A stretch of DNA of 5,789 nt from an uncultured Verrucomicrobiota bacterium (lineage in GTDB: Bacteria; Verrucomicrobiota; Verrucomicrobiia; Limisphaerales; UBA9464), in NCBI GenBank assembly GCA_903930165.1, contig CAIYXO010000556.1:1-5789 (forward strand). The letters run 5' to 3'. Position numbers and translations under genes: made by a program. The notes beneath the pieces are model-generated. The model worked only from the letters and a program-made list of their open reading frames with translations. It made no database searches and was not told where the DNA came from. How positions within the stretch are numbered: the first letter of the stretch is position 1; each line of letters opens with the position of its first letter. Of the stretch, positions 1 through 5,630 are shown in pieces.

Positions 1-353
1 CCCAGGACCGCCAGGACGCCCTGGAGAAGATGCTGCGTGAACCGATGGACCTGCTGATCGTCGTGGGCGGCTACAACTCGTCCAACACGTCGCACCTGGC
101 GGAGATGGGGGAGAAGGTCCTTCCGACCTACTTCATCAAGAACGCGGCGATGATGGAATCGACGGTGCTCATCCGGCATTGGAACCAGCACATCCCCGCG
201 GAGGTGGTGACCGAGAACTGGTACCGGACCACCGGCGAGATGAACGTCGGAATCACCGCCGGGGCCAGTTGTCCGAACAACCTCATCGAGGAGACGATCA
301 AGCGTCTGTTCAAGCTGCGTGGGGTCGACATCACCGAGGCGCTGCGGCACTGA
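1..353 (+). CDS. ispH: 4-hydroxy-3-methylbut-2-enyl diphosphate reductase, C-terminal part (5' truncated by window)
   Basis: The product is the last enzyme of the MEP pathway. It reductively dehydroxylates HMBPP to IPP and DMAPP with a [4Fe-4S] cluster in the cytoplasm. The first full codon in the window is at position 3, and 116 residues remain before the TGA at 351-353. Visible family motifs are QDRQDALEKM at the left edge, GGYNSSNTSHLAE, the substrate-pocket stretch with NAAMMES, and near the end GITAGASCPNNLIEETI, whose Cys is a cluster ligand. GGxNSSNTSHL is typical of the plant/cyanobacterial/PVC branch, where Escherichia coli IspH has a different sequence. The C-terminus is complete and ends shortly after the GASCPNN block, as expected. 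The rest of the gene, including the other two cluster cysteines, lies left of the window. The next gene on the strand is 468 nt away across repeats, so co-transcription with it is doubtful. Confidence 0.95.
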   Translation, partial: QDRQDALEKMLREPMDLLIVVGGYNSSNTSHLAEMGEKVLPTYFIKNAAMMESTVLIRHWNQHIPAEVVTENWYRTTGEMNVGITAGASCPNNLIEETIKRLFKLRGVDITEALRH

Positions 354-357
354 GCTT

Positions 358-375
358 CCGGGGATAGTTCCTCGG
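358..375 (+). terminator. Hairpin just after ispH, terminator-like but without a T-tract
   Basis: CCGGGGA (358-364) pairs with TCCTCGG (369-375) around a TAGT loop. This gives seven base pairs including one G-T wobble, starting 4 nt after the ispH stop. No T-run follows, so it is not a classical intrinsic terminator. It could stabilise the mRNA 3' end or act with Rho. The function is inferred from position only. Confidence 0.3.
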
Positions 376-399
376 CGGAAAGGTGCGGAAGAGAACGGC

Positions 400-463
400 A
401 CGCCACGCCGCCAAGCCGTTGGGCAACGTTGGGGAAGGCGCTGAATTCCCGTGGCGGGACCGG
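400..463 (+). repeat. Dispersed repeat module A, copy 1
   Basis: The segment from CCAAGCCG at 411 to 463 aligns without gaps to the minus-strand segment 3887-3835, with about 39 of 53 positions identical by hand count. It also aligns to 5650-5702. Shared landmarks in order are TGGG.AACG, GGGGAA or GGAGGAA, TTCCC, GG.GG and ACCG. It begins 57 nt after the ispH stop in the same orientation as the gene, and is followed at the usual spacing by module B. The left boundary is uncertain. No convincing gene is seen here. Confidence 0.7.
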
Positions 464-486
464 AAATCGAAGGAGGAGACCCTTTT

Positions 487-618
487 CGGATCCCGGATCC
501 GGAATGGGGGAATGGAAGAGAGTCCGCAGCCTGGCGGCCGCGGCTACCCGCGGAGAATCGGGAATCGCAGATCCGGAATCACGAATGCCTGGCGCCTAGG
601 CGTTTTTGCGTGAGGCCC
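487..618 (+). repeat. Dispersed repeat module B, copy 1 (first of a tandem pair)
   Basis: The unit has a leader rich in GGATCC/GGATC, an invariant 27-nt core at 522-548 containing CCTGGCGGCCGCGGCTACC, a middle part CGGGAATCGCAGATCC, and a tail ending GTTTTTGCGTGAGG. From the core to the tail end (522-618) it matches the minus-strand copy 3726-3630 at about 88 of 97 positions. Its core starts 131 nt before the core of copy 2, so the two form a tandem repeat. Open frames cross it in several registers, but they follow the repeat and are not supported as genes. Confidence 0.85.
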
Positions 619-749
619 TTTCGGCGGATTCTGGATCGGGAAATGAGGGGAAGTCCGCAGCCTGGCGGCCGCGGCTACCGGCGGAAGGTCGGGAATCTCA
701 GATCCCGAATCACAAATGCTTGGCGGCTTTGCGTTTTTGCGTGAGGTCC
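619..749 (+). repeat. Dispersed repeat module B, copy 2
   Basis: The core at 653-679 is identical to copy 1. The stretch 653-749 matches the inverted copy 3726-3630 at 94 of 97 positions, the only differences being three adjacent bases after GGCGGA. An imperfect inverted repeat flanks the core: GATTCTGGATCGG (627-639) against CAGATCCCGAATC (699-711), pairing 11 of 13. A nearly palindromic stretch, TCGGGAATCTCAGATCCCGA, lies in the middle part. Confidence 0.9.
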
Positions 750-754
750 ACTTG

Positions 755-792
755 GCAGATCCGGAATCACGTTTGCCCGTCGGCGTTGCGTC
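755..792 (+). repeat. Truncated, degenerate third copy of module B (tail part only)
   Basis: GCAGATCCGGAATCACG at 755-771 is identical to part of copy 1. It is followed by TTTGCCCGTCGGCGTTGCGT, which resembles the copy 1 tail with bases lost. The core and leader are missing. The fragment ends about 30 nt before the start codon of the FMN reductase gene, so any promoter for that gene must sit within or just after repeat-derived DNA. Confidence 0.65.
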
Positions 793-821
793 GACGGAAA
801 TTCCGGCGATCCTCGCGGGGC

Positions 822-1370
822 ATGATCGTCATCGTTTCCGGCACCAACCGTCCTGGCAGCAACACCCGCCGTGTCGCCGACATCGTCCTGGCGGCGTACA
901 CCGCGCTCGGCGTCCCGGCGCGCATCCTGGATCTCCGGGAAGTGCCCGTTTCGCTGTACTCGCCCGACGCCTATGCCAGCAAGCCGCCCGAGTTCGAGCC
1001 CTTCGCGAAGGCGGTCCTCGACGCCGACGGCCTGGTCGTCGTCACCCCGGAATACAACGGGTCGTTCCCCGGCGTGCTGAAGGTCTTCATCGACCACCTG
1101 AAGTTCCCGGAGAGCTTCGAGTCGAAGCCGGTCTGCTTCATCGGTCTCGCCGCCGGCATCTGGGGGGCGCTGCGGAGTGTGGAGCAGCTCCAGCAGATCT
1201 TCGGATACCGCAACGCCCACATCTTCCCCTCGCGGGTCTTCATGCCCGGCATCGGCGGACTGCTCGACGAGGCCGGCGCCCTCAAGGACGCCGAGCTGCA
1301 AGGTCGCCTTCGCCGGCAGGCCGAGGGTTTCGCCGGGTTCGTCGGTCGGGTCCGCGGAGGCACGGCTTGA
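822..1370 (+). CDS. NADPH-dependent FMN reductase family protein (flavodoxin-like fold)
   Basis: A 182-residue cytoplasmic oxidoreductase predicted to bind FMN and transfer electrons from NAD(P)H to flavin, quinones or similar acceptors. Visible signatures are the N-terminal phosphate-binding loop GTNRPGSNTRR (residues 7-17) after the beta strand MIVIVS, and the family motif TPEYNGSFPGVLKVFID (75-91). Length is normal for the family. The frame is open upstream to 606, but that part is translated repeat DNA, so the ATG at 822, directly before the conserved first strand, is the chosen start. No strong ribosome binding site is seen (GCGGGG lies next to the ATG). Its stop overlaps the TTG start of msrB (TTGA), suggesting coupled translation. 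The physiological substrate cannot be told from sequence; it could be a chromate or azo reductase-type enzyme. Confidence 0.92.
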   Translation: MIVIVSGTNRPGSNTRRVADIVLAAYTALGVPARILDLREVPVSLYSPDAYASKPPEFEPFAKAVLDADGLVVVTPEYNGSFPGVLKVFIDHLKFPESFESKPVCFIGLAAGIWGALRSVEQLQQIFGYRNAHIFPSRVFMPGIGGLLDEAGALKDAELQGRLRRQAEGFAGFVGRVRGGTA

Positions 1371-1918
1371 ATCTCCGGTCCTGCAGGCGTGCACTCGCGG
1401 TCCTGCTTGGAGCCCTTGCCGGCTGGGTGGGCGGCTGCTCCCGGTCGGATTCGGGAACGGCCACCGTCGGCGTTCCCGCCGCCCCGGCTTTTCCGGCCGG
1501 AACCAACACCTGGAACGGCAACGAAAAGCTGCTCCGGTCCGAGGAGGAGTGGAAGGCGGCCTTGTCCCCGGAGCGTTTCCGGGTCCTTCGGAAGCACGGT
1601 ACCGAGGCGGCCTTCTCCGGCGACCTCTGGAACCAGCACGCGACCGGCACCTACCGCTGCGCCGGCTGCGGACTCGATCTGTTCCATTCCGACACGAAGT
1701 TCGAGTCCGGCACCGGTTGGCCCAGCTTCTGGAAGCCGATCGAGGCAGGCCACGTCGGAACCACCTCCGACCGCAGCTTCTTCATGAACCGCACCGAGGT
1801 GCACTGCGCCCGGTGCGAGGGTCACCTCGGGCATGTGTTCGACGACGGACCGCCGCCGACCGGCCTGCGATACTGCCTCAATTCGGCCGCACTCTTGTTC
1901 GAGGCCAAGGGGCGGTGA
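1367..1918 (+). CDS. msrB: Peptide-methionine (R)-S-oxide reductase MsrB, predicted lipoprotein
   Basis: This enzyme reduces the R-epimer of methionine sulfoxide in oxidised proteins. The 183-residue product has an N-terminal arginine-containing segment, a hydrophobic stretch at about 9-21 and a lipobox VGGC with Cys24, so export and lipid anchoring outside the cytoplasm is predicted. The MsrB domain runs from about residue 50 to 180. Zinc-site pairs CAGC (Cys98, Cys101) and CARC (Cys147, Cys150) are both present, as are SGTGWPSFW (114-122), HLGHVFDDGP (153-162) and the catalytic RYCLNS with Cys170. No ATG lies before the domain. TTG at 1367 is preferred because it yields the full signal peptide and overlaps the stop of the flavin reductase gene; the start is inferred. 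Family assignment is firm; localisation is likely. Confidence 0.94.
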   Translation: MNLRSCRRALAVLLGALAGWVGGCSRSDSGTATVGVPAAPAFPAGTNTWNGNEKLLRSEEEWKAALSPERFRVLRKHGTEAAFSGDLWNQHATGTYRCAGCGLDLFHSDTKFESGTGWPSFWKPIEAGHVGTTSDRSFFMNRTEVHCARCEGHLGHVFDDGPPPTGLRYCLNSAALLFEAKGR

Positions 1919-1925
1919 TTCGCGG

Positions 1926-1951
1926 CGCGGCGGGATCCCTCTTCCGCCGCG
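1926..1951 (+). terminator. Strong GC-rich hairpin between msrB and the CotH-like gene
   Basis: CGCGGCGG (1926-1933) pairs perfectly with CCGCCGCG (1944-1951). Two further inner pairs (G1934-T1943 wobble and A1935-T1942) leave a six-base loop, TCCCTC. It starts 8 nt after the msrB stop. No T-tract follows, so it may be an mRNA-stabilising or attenuating hairpin, not a true terminator. Confidence 0.35.
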
Positions 1952-1965
1952 AGGAGTGGACTCGC

Positions 1966-1979
1966 ACCGTCCGCACGGT
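1966..1979 (+). promoter_or_regulatory. Small hairpin before the CotH-like gene start
   Basis: ACCGT (1966-1970) and ACGGT (1975-1979) form a five-base-pair stem with loop CCGC. It ends 13 nt before the ATG at 1993, where a ribosome binding site would be expected, and no Shine-Dalgarno sequence is seen. It could be an operator half-site pair or a translation-modulating hairpin; this is speculative. Confidence 0.2.
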
Positions 1980-1992
1980 AGCCTGACCGGCG

Positions 1993-3582
1993 ATGACCCC
2001 AGCCACGCCGAGAATCAGCCGGTGGCCGCGCCGGCTCGCGACGCTGCTGGCCCTGGCGGTGGCGACCGGCAGCGTCGTCTGGTCCACGCACACGATCCGC
2101 CGGCACCTGCGGGAGTCGCGGAGGGAGGCGATGTGGGAAGTGGCGGCCCGGTCGCCGCAGCGGGATCCGCCTTGGGCCGAGCCGGTGCGAAAGCCGGCGG
2201 TCCTCGCGCTCGCCGCCCTGGCGTCCCGGCGGGAAACCACGTCGCTCGACGCCGCCGGGCTCTTCGGCACGACCAACGTCTGGACCGTCCATCTGCGCAT
2301 TCCACAGGACCAGGCCGAAGCCTTGGAACCGCGCTACGTCGAACCCCTCGACCGCTCGTGGATGGGTGGCGGACGTTTCGAGCTGCGCAATCCCGCCGCG
2401 AGCCGCAACGGGCTCTCAGGCGTCCGCGGACTCGAGTTCGGGTGGGTCCATGCCACGGTCGAGTTCGAGGACCGCACCTACTCCGACGCCGCGGTCCGCC
2501 ACAAGGGGAACGGCACCTACCTGAGGTCGGAGGGGACGTCGAAGCGTCCCTACAAGGTGGACCTCGACAAGTATTCGAAGGGCCGGGAACTGGCGGGCCG
2601 GAACACGTTGAACTTCGCCAACCTGGTCGTCGACGACTCCTGCCTGCACGACGCGTTGGGCCATGAGTTCTTCCGGAGCGTGGGCGTGCCCGCGCCGCGG
2701 ACCGCGTTCGCCCGGCTCTTCCGCAGCACCGGGACGGCGCAGCCCGAATACCTCGGCGTCTATGCGCTGATCGAGAACCTCGATTCGGACTTCGCCGCAT
2801 GGCGTTTCGGCACCCGCAAGGGAGTGGTTTTCAAGCCGGTCACCACCGAGCTGTTCTCGGACCTGGGAGACGACTGGGCCGCCTACGAGGGCATCTACGA
2901 TCCGAAGAGCCGTCCGACCGAGGCGCAGAAGCGGCGGGTGATCGAACTGGCCCGCCTGGTGACCTCCGCGGACGACGCGACCTTCGCCGCGCGGATCGGG
3001 GAGTTCGTCGAGTTGGATGAGTTCACCCGCTTCCTCGCCGGGATGGTGTTGCTTTCGAGCTACGACGGATTCCTGAACAACGGGCAGAACTTCTGCCTTT
3101 GGTTGGATCCGGTCTCCGAACGCTTCCAGTTCCTTCCCTGGGACCTCGACAACGCCTGGGGCAAGTTCGGCTGGGCCGGCTCCGCGTCGGACCGGGCCAG
3201 GGCCAGCATCCGTCGGCCGTGGATGGGTAACCACCGATTCCTGGAGCGGATGTGGGAGGTGCCCGGTTTCGAGGAGCGGTACCGTCAGGCGCTGGGGAGG
3301 ATGCTCGAAACCGGGTTCGTTCCCAAGACGCTGCATGAACGCGTGGACGAATTGGCGGCCGTGCTGCGGCCCGTGGTGGCCGAGGAATCCCCGATCAAGG
3401 CCGCGAGATTCGAACTGGCGGTCACAGGGACACAGACGGTCGACGCGTCCGCGGACGGCCCGAGGTCGGGCCGGAACCGTCCTCCGCATCCGCTGAAATG
3501 GTTCATCTCCGCACGCAGCCGATCCGTCCGGGCCCAACTCGCCGGCGAGGAGGAGGGGATCCTTCCCGTCCGGCGGCGATAG
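1993..3582 (+). CDS. CotH kinase family protein, membrane-anchored
   Basis: A 529-residue member of the CotH family, whose characterised Bacillus member is an atypical kinase that phosphorylates spore-coat proteins. Residues about 13-32 form a single hydrophobic segment after an Arg-rich start, predicting a signal anchor with the domain outside the cytoplasm. The CotH domain begins near VWTVHLRIP (96-104). It continues with RHKGNGTY (169-176) and KRPYKVDLDKY (184-194), LNFANLVVDDSCLHDALGHE (206-225), YLGVYALIENLD (253-264), the catalytic-loop-like SYDGFLNNGQNF (356-367, Asp358 and Asn366) and LPWDLDNAWG (381-390) with two aspartates suited to metal binding. The family C-terminus HPLKWFISARSRSVRAQL (499-516) is present, so the domain looks intact. 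Assigning individual catalytic residues is by analogy with CotH. It lies 74 nt after msrB on the same strand. The substrate is unknown; this phylum does not make Bacillus-type spores, so the role must differ. Confidence 0.9.
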   Translation: MTPATPRISRWPRRLATLLALAVATGSVVWSTHTIRRHLRESRREAMWEVAARSPQRDPPWAEPVRKPAVLALAALASRRETTSLDAAGLFGTTNVWTVHLRIPQDQAEALEPRYVEPLDRSWMGGGRFELRNPAASRNGLSGVRGLEFGWVHATVEFEDRTYSDAAVRHKGNGTYLRSEGTSKRPYKVDLDKYSKGRELAGRNTLNFANLVVDDSCLHDALGHEFFRSVGVPAPRTAFARLFRSTGTAQPEYLGVYALIENLDSDFAAWRFGTRKGVVFKPVTTELFSDLGDDWAAYEGIYDPKSRPTEAQKRRVIELARLVTSADDATFAARIGEFVELDEFTRFLAGMVLLSSYDGFLNNGQNFCLWLDPVSERFQFLPWDLDNAWGKFGWAGSASDRARASIRRPWMGNHRFLERMWEVPGFEERYRQALGRMLETGFVPKTLHERVDELAAVLRPVVAEESPIKAARFELAVTGTQTVDASADGPRSGRNRPPHPLKWFISARSRSVRAQLAGEEEGILPVRRR

Positions 3583-3594
3583 GTATCGATGCCC

Positions 3595-3615
3595 GGGTCG
3601 GGACTTCCCCGATCC
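3595..3615 (+). terminator. Hairpin after the CotH-like gene, within repeat-derived DNA
   Basis: GGGTCGGG (3595-3602) pairs with CCCGATCC (3608-3615) through eight pairs including one wobble, with loop ACTTC, starting 12 nt after the stop. No T-tract follows. The right arm belongs to a truncated copy of the dispersed repeat, so the repeat may supply the 3'-end structure. Confidence 0.3.
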
Positions 3616-3621
3616 CGGATC
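3601..3621 (-). repeat. Truncated leader fragment of module B
   Basis: On the minus strand, GATCCGGGATCGGGGA (3621-3606) followed by AGTCC is the same as the leader of the copy at the right edge of the window, except that a short piece before AGTCC is missing and nothing of the core follows. It sits just beyond the tail of the complete copy 3758-3630, as the next tandem unit would. Confidence 0.6.
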
Positions 3622-3629
3622 GTCGGACG

Positions 3630-3758
3630 GGACCTCACGCAAAAACGCAAAGCCGCCAAGCATTTGTGATTCGGGATCTGAGATTCCCGATTCTCCGCCG
3701 GTAGCCGCGGCCGCCAGGCTGCGGACTTCCCGCATTCCCCGATCCGACATCCGCCGAC
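3630..3758 (-). repeat. Dispersed repeat module B, copy 3 (complete, inverted)
   Basis: The minus-strand core at 3726-3700 is identical to the other copies. The part 3726-3630 matches 653-749 at 94 of 97 positions. It lies between the convergent CotH-like and PEP-CTERM genes, in the orientation of the latter. Just upstream of it on the minus strand, 3791-3759 holds an extra diverged tail fragment (GTTGGCGCCTTT ... ACGTGAGGTCC), so the locus contains remains of neighbouring tandem units on both sides. Confidence 0.9.
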
Positions 3759-3817
3759 GGACCTCACGTAAAGGGCGGAAAGGCGCCAACGCTACGTCGG
3801 GTTGGGGAGCAGGAATT

Positions 3818-3907
3818 CGATCCCCGTTGGGTGATCGGTTCCACCTCGGGAACCCCACGGCTTCCTCCCCGTTCCCCAGCGGCTTGGCGCCTTTGGGCGC
3901 CGATCCC
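3818..3907 (-). repeat. Dispersed repeat module A, copy 2 (inverted)
   Basis: Read on the minus strand, GGGATC (3907-3902), a 21-nt variable stretch, GCTGGGGAACG, GGAGGAA, CCG, TTCCC and GGAACCG follow in the same order and spacing as at 5631-5702. The 53 nt from 3887 to 3835 align ungapped to copy 1. It begins about 18 nt after the PEP-CTERM stop on the same strand and is followed by module B at larger spacing, because of an inserted tail fragment of about 50 nt. Confidence 0.75.
3886..3901 (-). terminator. Perfect 6-bp hairpin after the PEP-CTERM gene
   Basis: GGCGCC, loop CAAA, GGCGCC on the minus strand, beginning 23 nt after the stop codon. No T-tract follows. It falls inside the variable 21-nt part of repeat module A. 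Terminator or mRNA-stabilising function is inferred from position. Confidence 0.35.
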
Positions 3908-3924
3908 TTCTGTTTCGTTCCTGT

Positions 3925-4653
3925 TCAGGAAACCGACTTCGCCGGGGCTGCAACGGACTTGGCATGACGGCGGTAGGTCCAGCAGGCCAAGGCGCCTGCG
4001 AAGCCGATTGCCGCGTAGGTGCTCGGCTCGGGAATCGGCGGCGCAACGAGGTCGAATCCGAAGGCGTCGATGACCATGTCCGTGCCGTTGACCTGCGGGC
4101 TGAACTGCAGGGTGAGCGAGGTCATGTCGTCGAACGGCGTGCCCACCGTGGTCAGGCTCGCGAGGCTGATGTTCACCAATCCGGCCAAGACCGGAAGCGT
4201 CCCGGTCGCGGTGGCCGATCCGTCGGCGCTGAGGATGGTCAGGGTGTAGTCCGTGTCCTTGCCCAATTCCGTGTTCTGGAGCAGGTAGCTGAACGCGGTC
4301 GCGCCGGACAGGCTGAGGTTGTATGCGGGCAGGGTGTACTGGAAGGTCAGGATCGACCTCATGAGCGCGCCGTTGTCGTAGACCAGCACGTCGAGATTGT
4401 TGCCGCTGGAGGCGCTGCCCGTTCCGGCGGCGATTCCGATGGCCACCTGGCGGTTGACGCCCAGGATGCCGGAGTCTCCCAGGATCGGAGTGGGGCCCGC
4501 CGTGAGCGGCCCGCCGGTGTTCACGCTGAAGATGGAGCTGTTGAAGCTGTCGAGGACCGTGGTTGCGGCGGAAGCGACGGGCATGAGTAGCAGCGATCCG
4601 GCAAGCAGGGTCGCGGCCGACGTGAGTGATTTTCTGCGGATGTTCATATTCAT
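3925..4653 (-). CDS. PEP-CTERM sorting-domain protein (secreted or cell-surface)
   Basis: A 242-residue protein built for export and exosortase processing. The signal peptide has RRK at 6-8, a hydrophobic core at about 11-26 and an ASA cleavage site near residue 29. The C-terminal tripartite signal is PPIPEPS (205-211), a hydrophobic helix at about 212-226 and the basic tail YRRHAK (227-232). Exosortase is expected to cut at PEP during surface delivery. The middle (30-204) is rich in Ser, Thr, Gly and Leu with alternating strand-like segments and has no catalytic motif I recognise, so its function is unknown. The ATG at 4653 is chosen because it places the basic n-region right after the start. 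The frame is open upstream to 4746, but that extension is not signal-like. A second ATG at 4647 is equally possible. No exosortase gene is in the window. Confidence 0.88.
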   Translation of the reverse strand: MNMNIRRKSLTSAATLLAGSLLLMPVASAATTVLDSFNSSIFSVNTGGPLTAGPTPILGDSGILGVNRQVAIGIAAGTGSASSGNNLDVLVYDNGALMRSILTFQYTLPAYNLSLSGATAFSYLLQNTELGKDTDYTLTILSADGSATATGTLPVLAGLVNISLASLTTVGTPFDDMTSLTLQFSPQVNGTDMVIDAFGFDLVAPPIPEPSTYAAIGFAGALACWTYRRHAKSVAAPAKSVS

Positions 4654-4911
4654 GGGGCTTGGGCTCTGGAGCTTCGGCTGGGATGTTTCGCCGAAGACGG
4701 GCTCCTCGGCGTCCGGATCCTCCGCCCTGGGCCGCCTCCATGGCATGGGGTGTTTCCCTCACGACTCCGATCGTCCGGCCGGGGACCATGGGGATCGCGC
4801 GGATCGCTTCCCGGACCTGGTCTGGAGCCTCTGCCTTAAGACCCCAGCCGTCAGGGGCAGGGGCGATTGCCCGGGGTGACATGTGAAGGGGCTTGATGCA
4901 GTTTCGAGGAC
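4654..4911. other. Divergent intergenic region between the PEP-CTERM and SRAP genes
   Basis: These 258 nt should hold promoters for both flanking genes. I see no confident -35/-10 pair, riboswitch or small gene. On the plus strand GAGGA (4906-4910) lies only 1 nt before the SRAP ATG, closer than normal for a ribosome binding site. GACATGTG occurs at 4878-4885 and again at 4909-4916 across the start codon. GGGC-GATT-GCCC near 4862-4873 is a small hairpin. Minus-strand open frames here (starts at 4882 and 4746) look like chance in GC-rich DNA. Confidence 0.5.
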
Positions 4912-5595
4912 ATGTGTGGACGCTATTCCCTCGCGCGCGGCGAAGCGCCGTGGTCGTTCGCGGAGGTTCGCGTCGAATGGAACGGCAAGCCGCGATACAA
5001 CGTCGGTCCGATGCAGCGGGCCCCGGTGATCCGCCGTCGCGGAGGGCGCGCCGAGATCGACGAGTTGACCTGGGGCCTGATCCCGTCCTGGAGCCGCGAC
5101 ACCACCATTGCTGCCCGTTGCATCAACGCCCGCAGCGAGACCGTGGCCTCCCAGCCCGCGTTCCGGTCTGCGTTCGCCCGTTCACGGTGCCTGGTCCCGG
5201 CCGACTCGTTCTACGAGTGGCAGGCCGAGGGTCGTGTGAAGCTTCCCTGGAGATTCCTCAGGAAGGATGCCGCCCCGCTCCTCTTCGCCGGACTCTGGGA
5301 GTCCTGGAGCCCGCCCACCGAACCGGAGCGGCCGGTCGAGACCTTCACGGTGCTCACCACCCAACCCAGCGGCGACATCCTGCCGGTCCACGACCGCATG
5401 CCGGTGATCCTCTCGGGTCCGGCCGCGGCCGTCTGGCTGGATCCGAAGTCGGGTTCGGAGGACCTGTTACGGCTCTGCATGCCGCTTCCCGAGGGGACCC
5501 TGCGCCGGTATCGCGTGACGCCGCGCATGAACTCGGTGGCCTTCGACACACCCGAGTGTCTTCTTCCCGTCGAGAGCCAGGCCGAACTCTTCTGA
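4912..5595 (+). CDS. SRAP domain protein (HMCES/YedK family), abasic-site DNA-protein crosslinker
   Basis: A 227-residue protein of the SRAP family, which binds abasic sites in single-stranded DNA and forms a stable thiazolidine crosslink through Cys2 after removal of Met1, shielding the lesion during replication. The sequence begins MCGRYSLARG, so Cys2 is exposed as required. Other conserved active-site residues are Asn30 in PRYNVGP, Glu102 in DSFYEW (98-103) and His160 in PVHDRMPVIL (158-167). WGLIPSW (54-60), INARSET (71-77) and the C-terminal VTPRMNSV are also family hallmarks. Length is standard and the domain is complete. The start is fixed because MCGR must be N-terminal for function. 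It stands alone, divergent from the PEP-CTERM gene and followed by a repeat. Family assignment is firm. Confidence 0.95.
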   Translation: MCGRYSLARGEAPWSFAEVRVEWNGKPRYNVGPMQRAPVIRRRGGRAEIDELTWGLIPSWSRDTTIAARCINARSETVASQPAFRSAFARSRCLVPADSFYEWQAEGRVKLPWRFLRKDAAPLLFAGLWESWSPPTEPERPVETFTVLTTQPSGDILPVHDRMPVILSGPAAAVWLDPKSGSEDLLRLCMPLPEGTLRRYRVTPRMNSVAFDTPECLLPVESQAELF

Positions 5596-5630
5596 GCCGA
5601 CCGAGCGGCGCCTGGCGGAACGATGTGGAA

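Noticed and set aside
383..744. Small open frames in the ispH downstream gap (e.g. starts at 383 and 451)
   Set aside because: Their sequence is the translated dispersed repeat, in several frames, with no independent support or ribosome binding site.
487..749. CRISPR array
   Set aside because: Only two units with a 131-bp period, divergent units, and copies dispersed elsewhere in both orientations; no short regular repeat-spacer pattern.
2416..3858. Minus-strand open frame opposite the CotH-like gene
   Set aside because: Antisense reading of a high-GC gene whose plus-strand product has clear CotH-family motifs; the left end continues into repeat DNA.
4654..4746. 31-residue N-terminal extension of the PEP-CTERM protein
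   Set aside because: It is Pro/Glu/Arg-rich and would bury the signal peptide; the ATG at 4653 gives a normal export signal.
4741..4760. TGGCATGGGGTGTTTCC as a sigma-54 promoter
   Set aside because: The -12 GC element is missing and the match to TGGCAC-N5-TTGC is poor.
3764..4882. Long minus-strand open frame overlapping the PEP-CTERM gene in another register
   Set aside because: It is rich in Arg, His and Gly with no recognisable domain and is the out-of-frame reading of a gene with clear signal peptide and PEP-CTERM tail.
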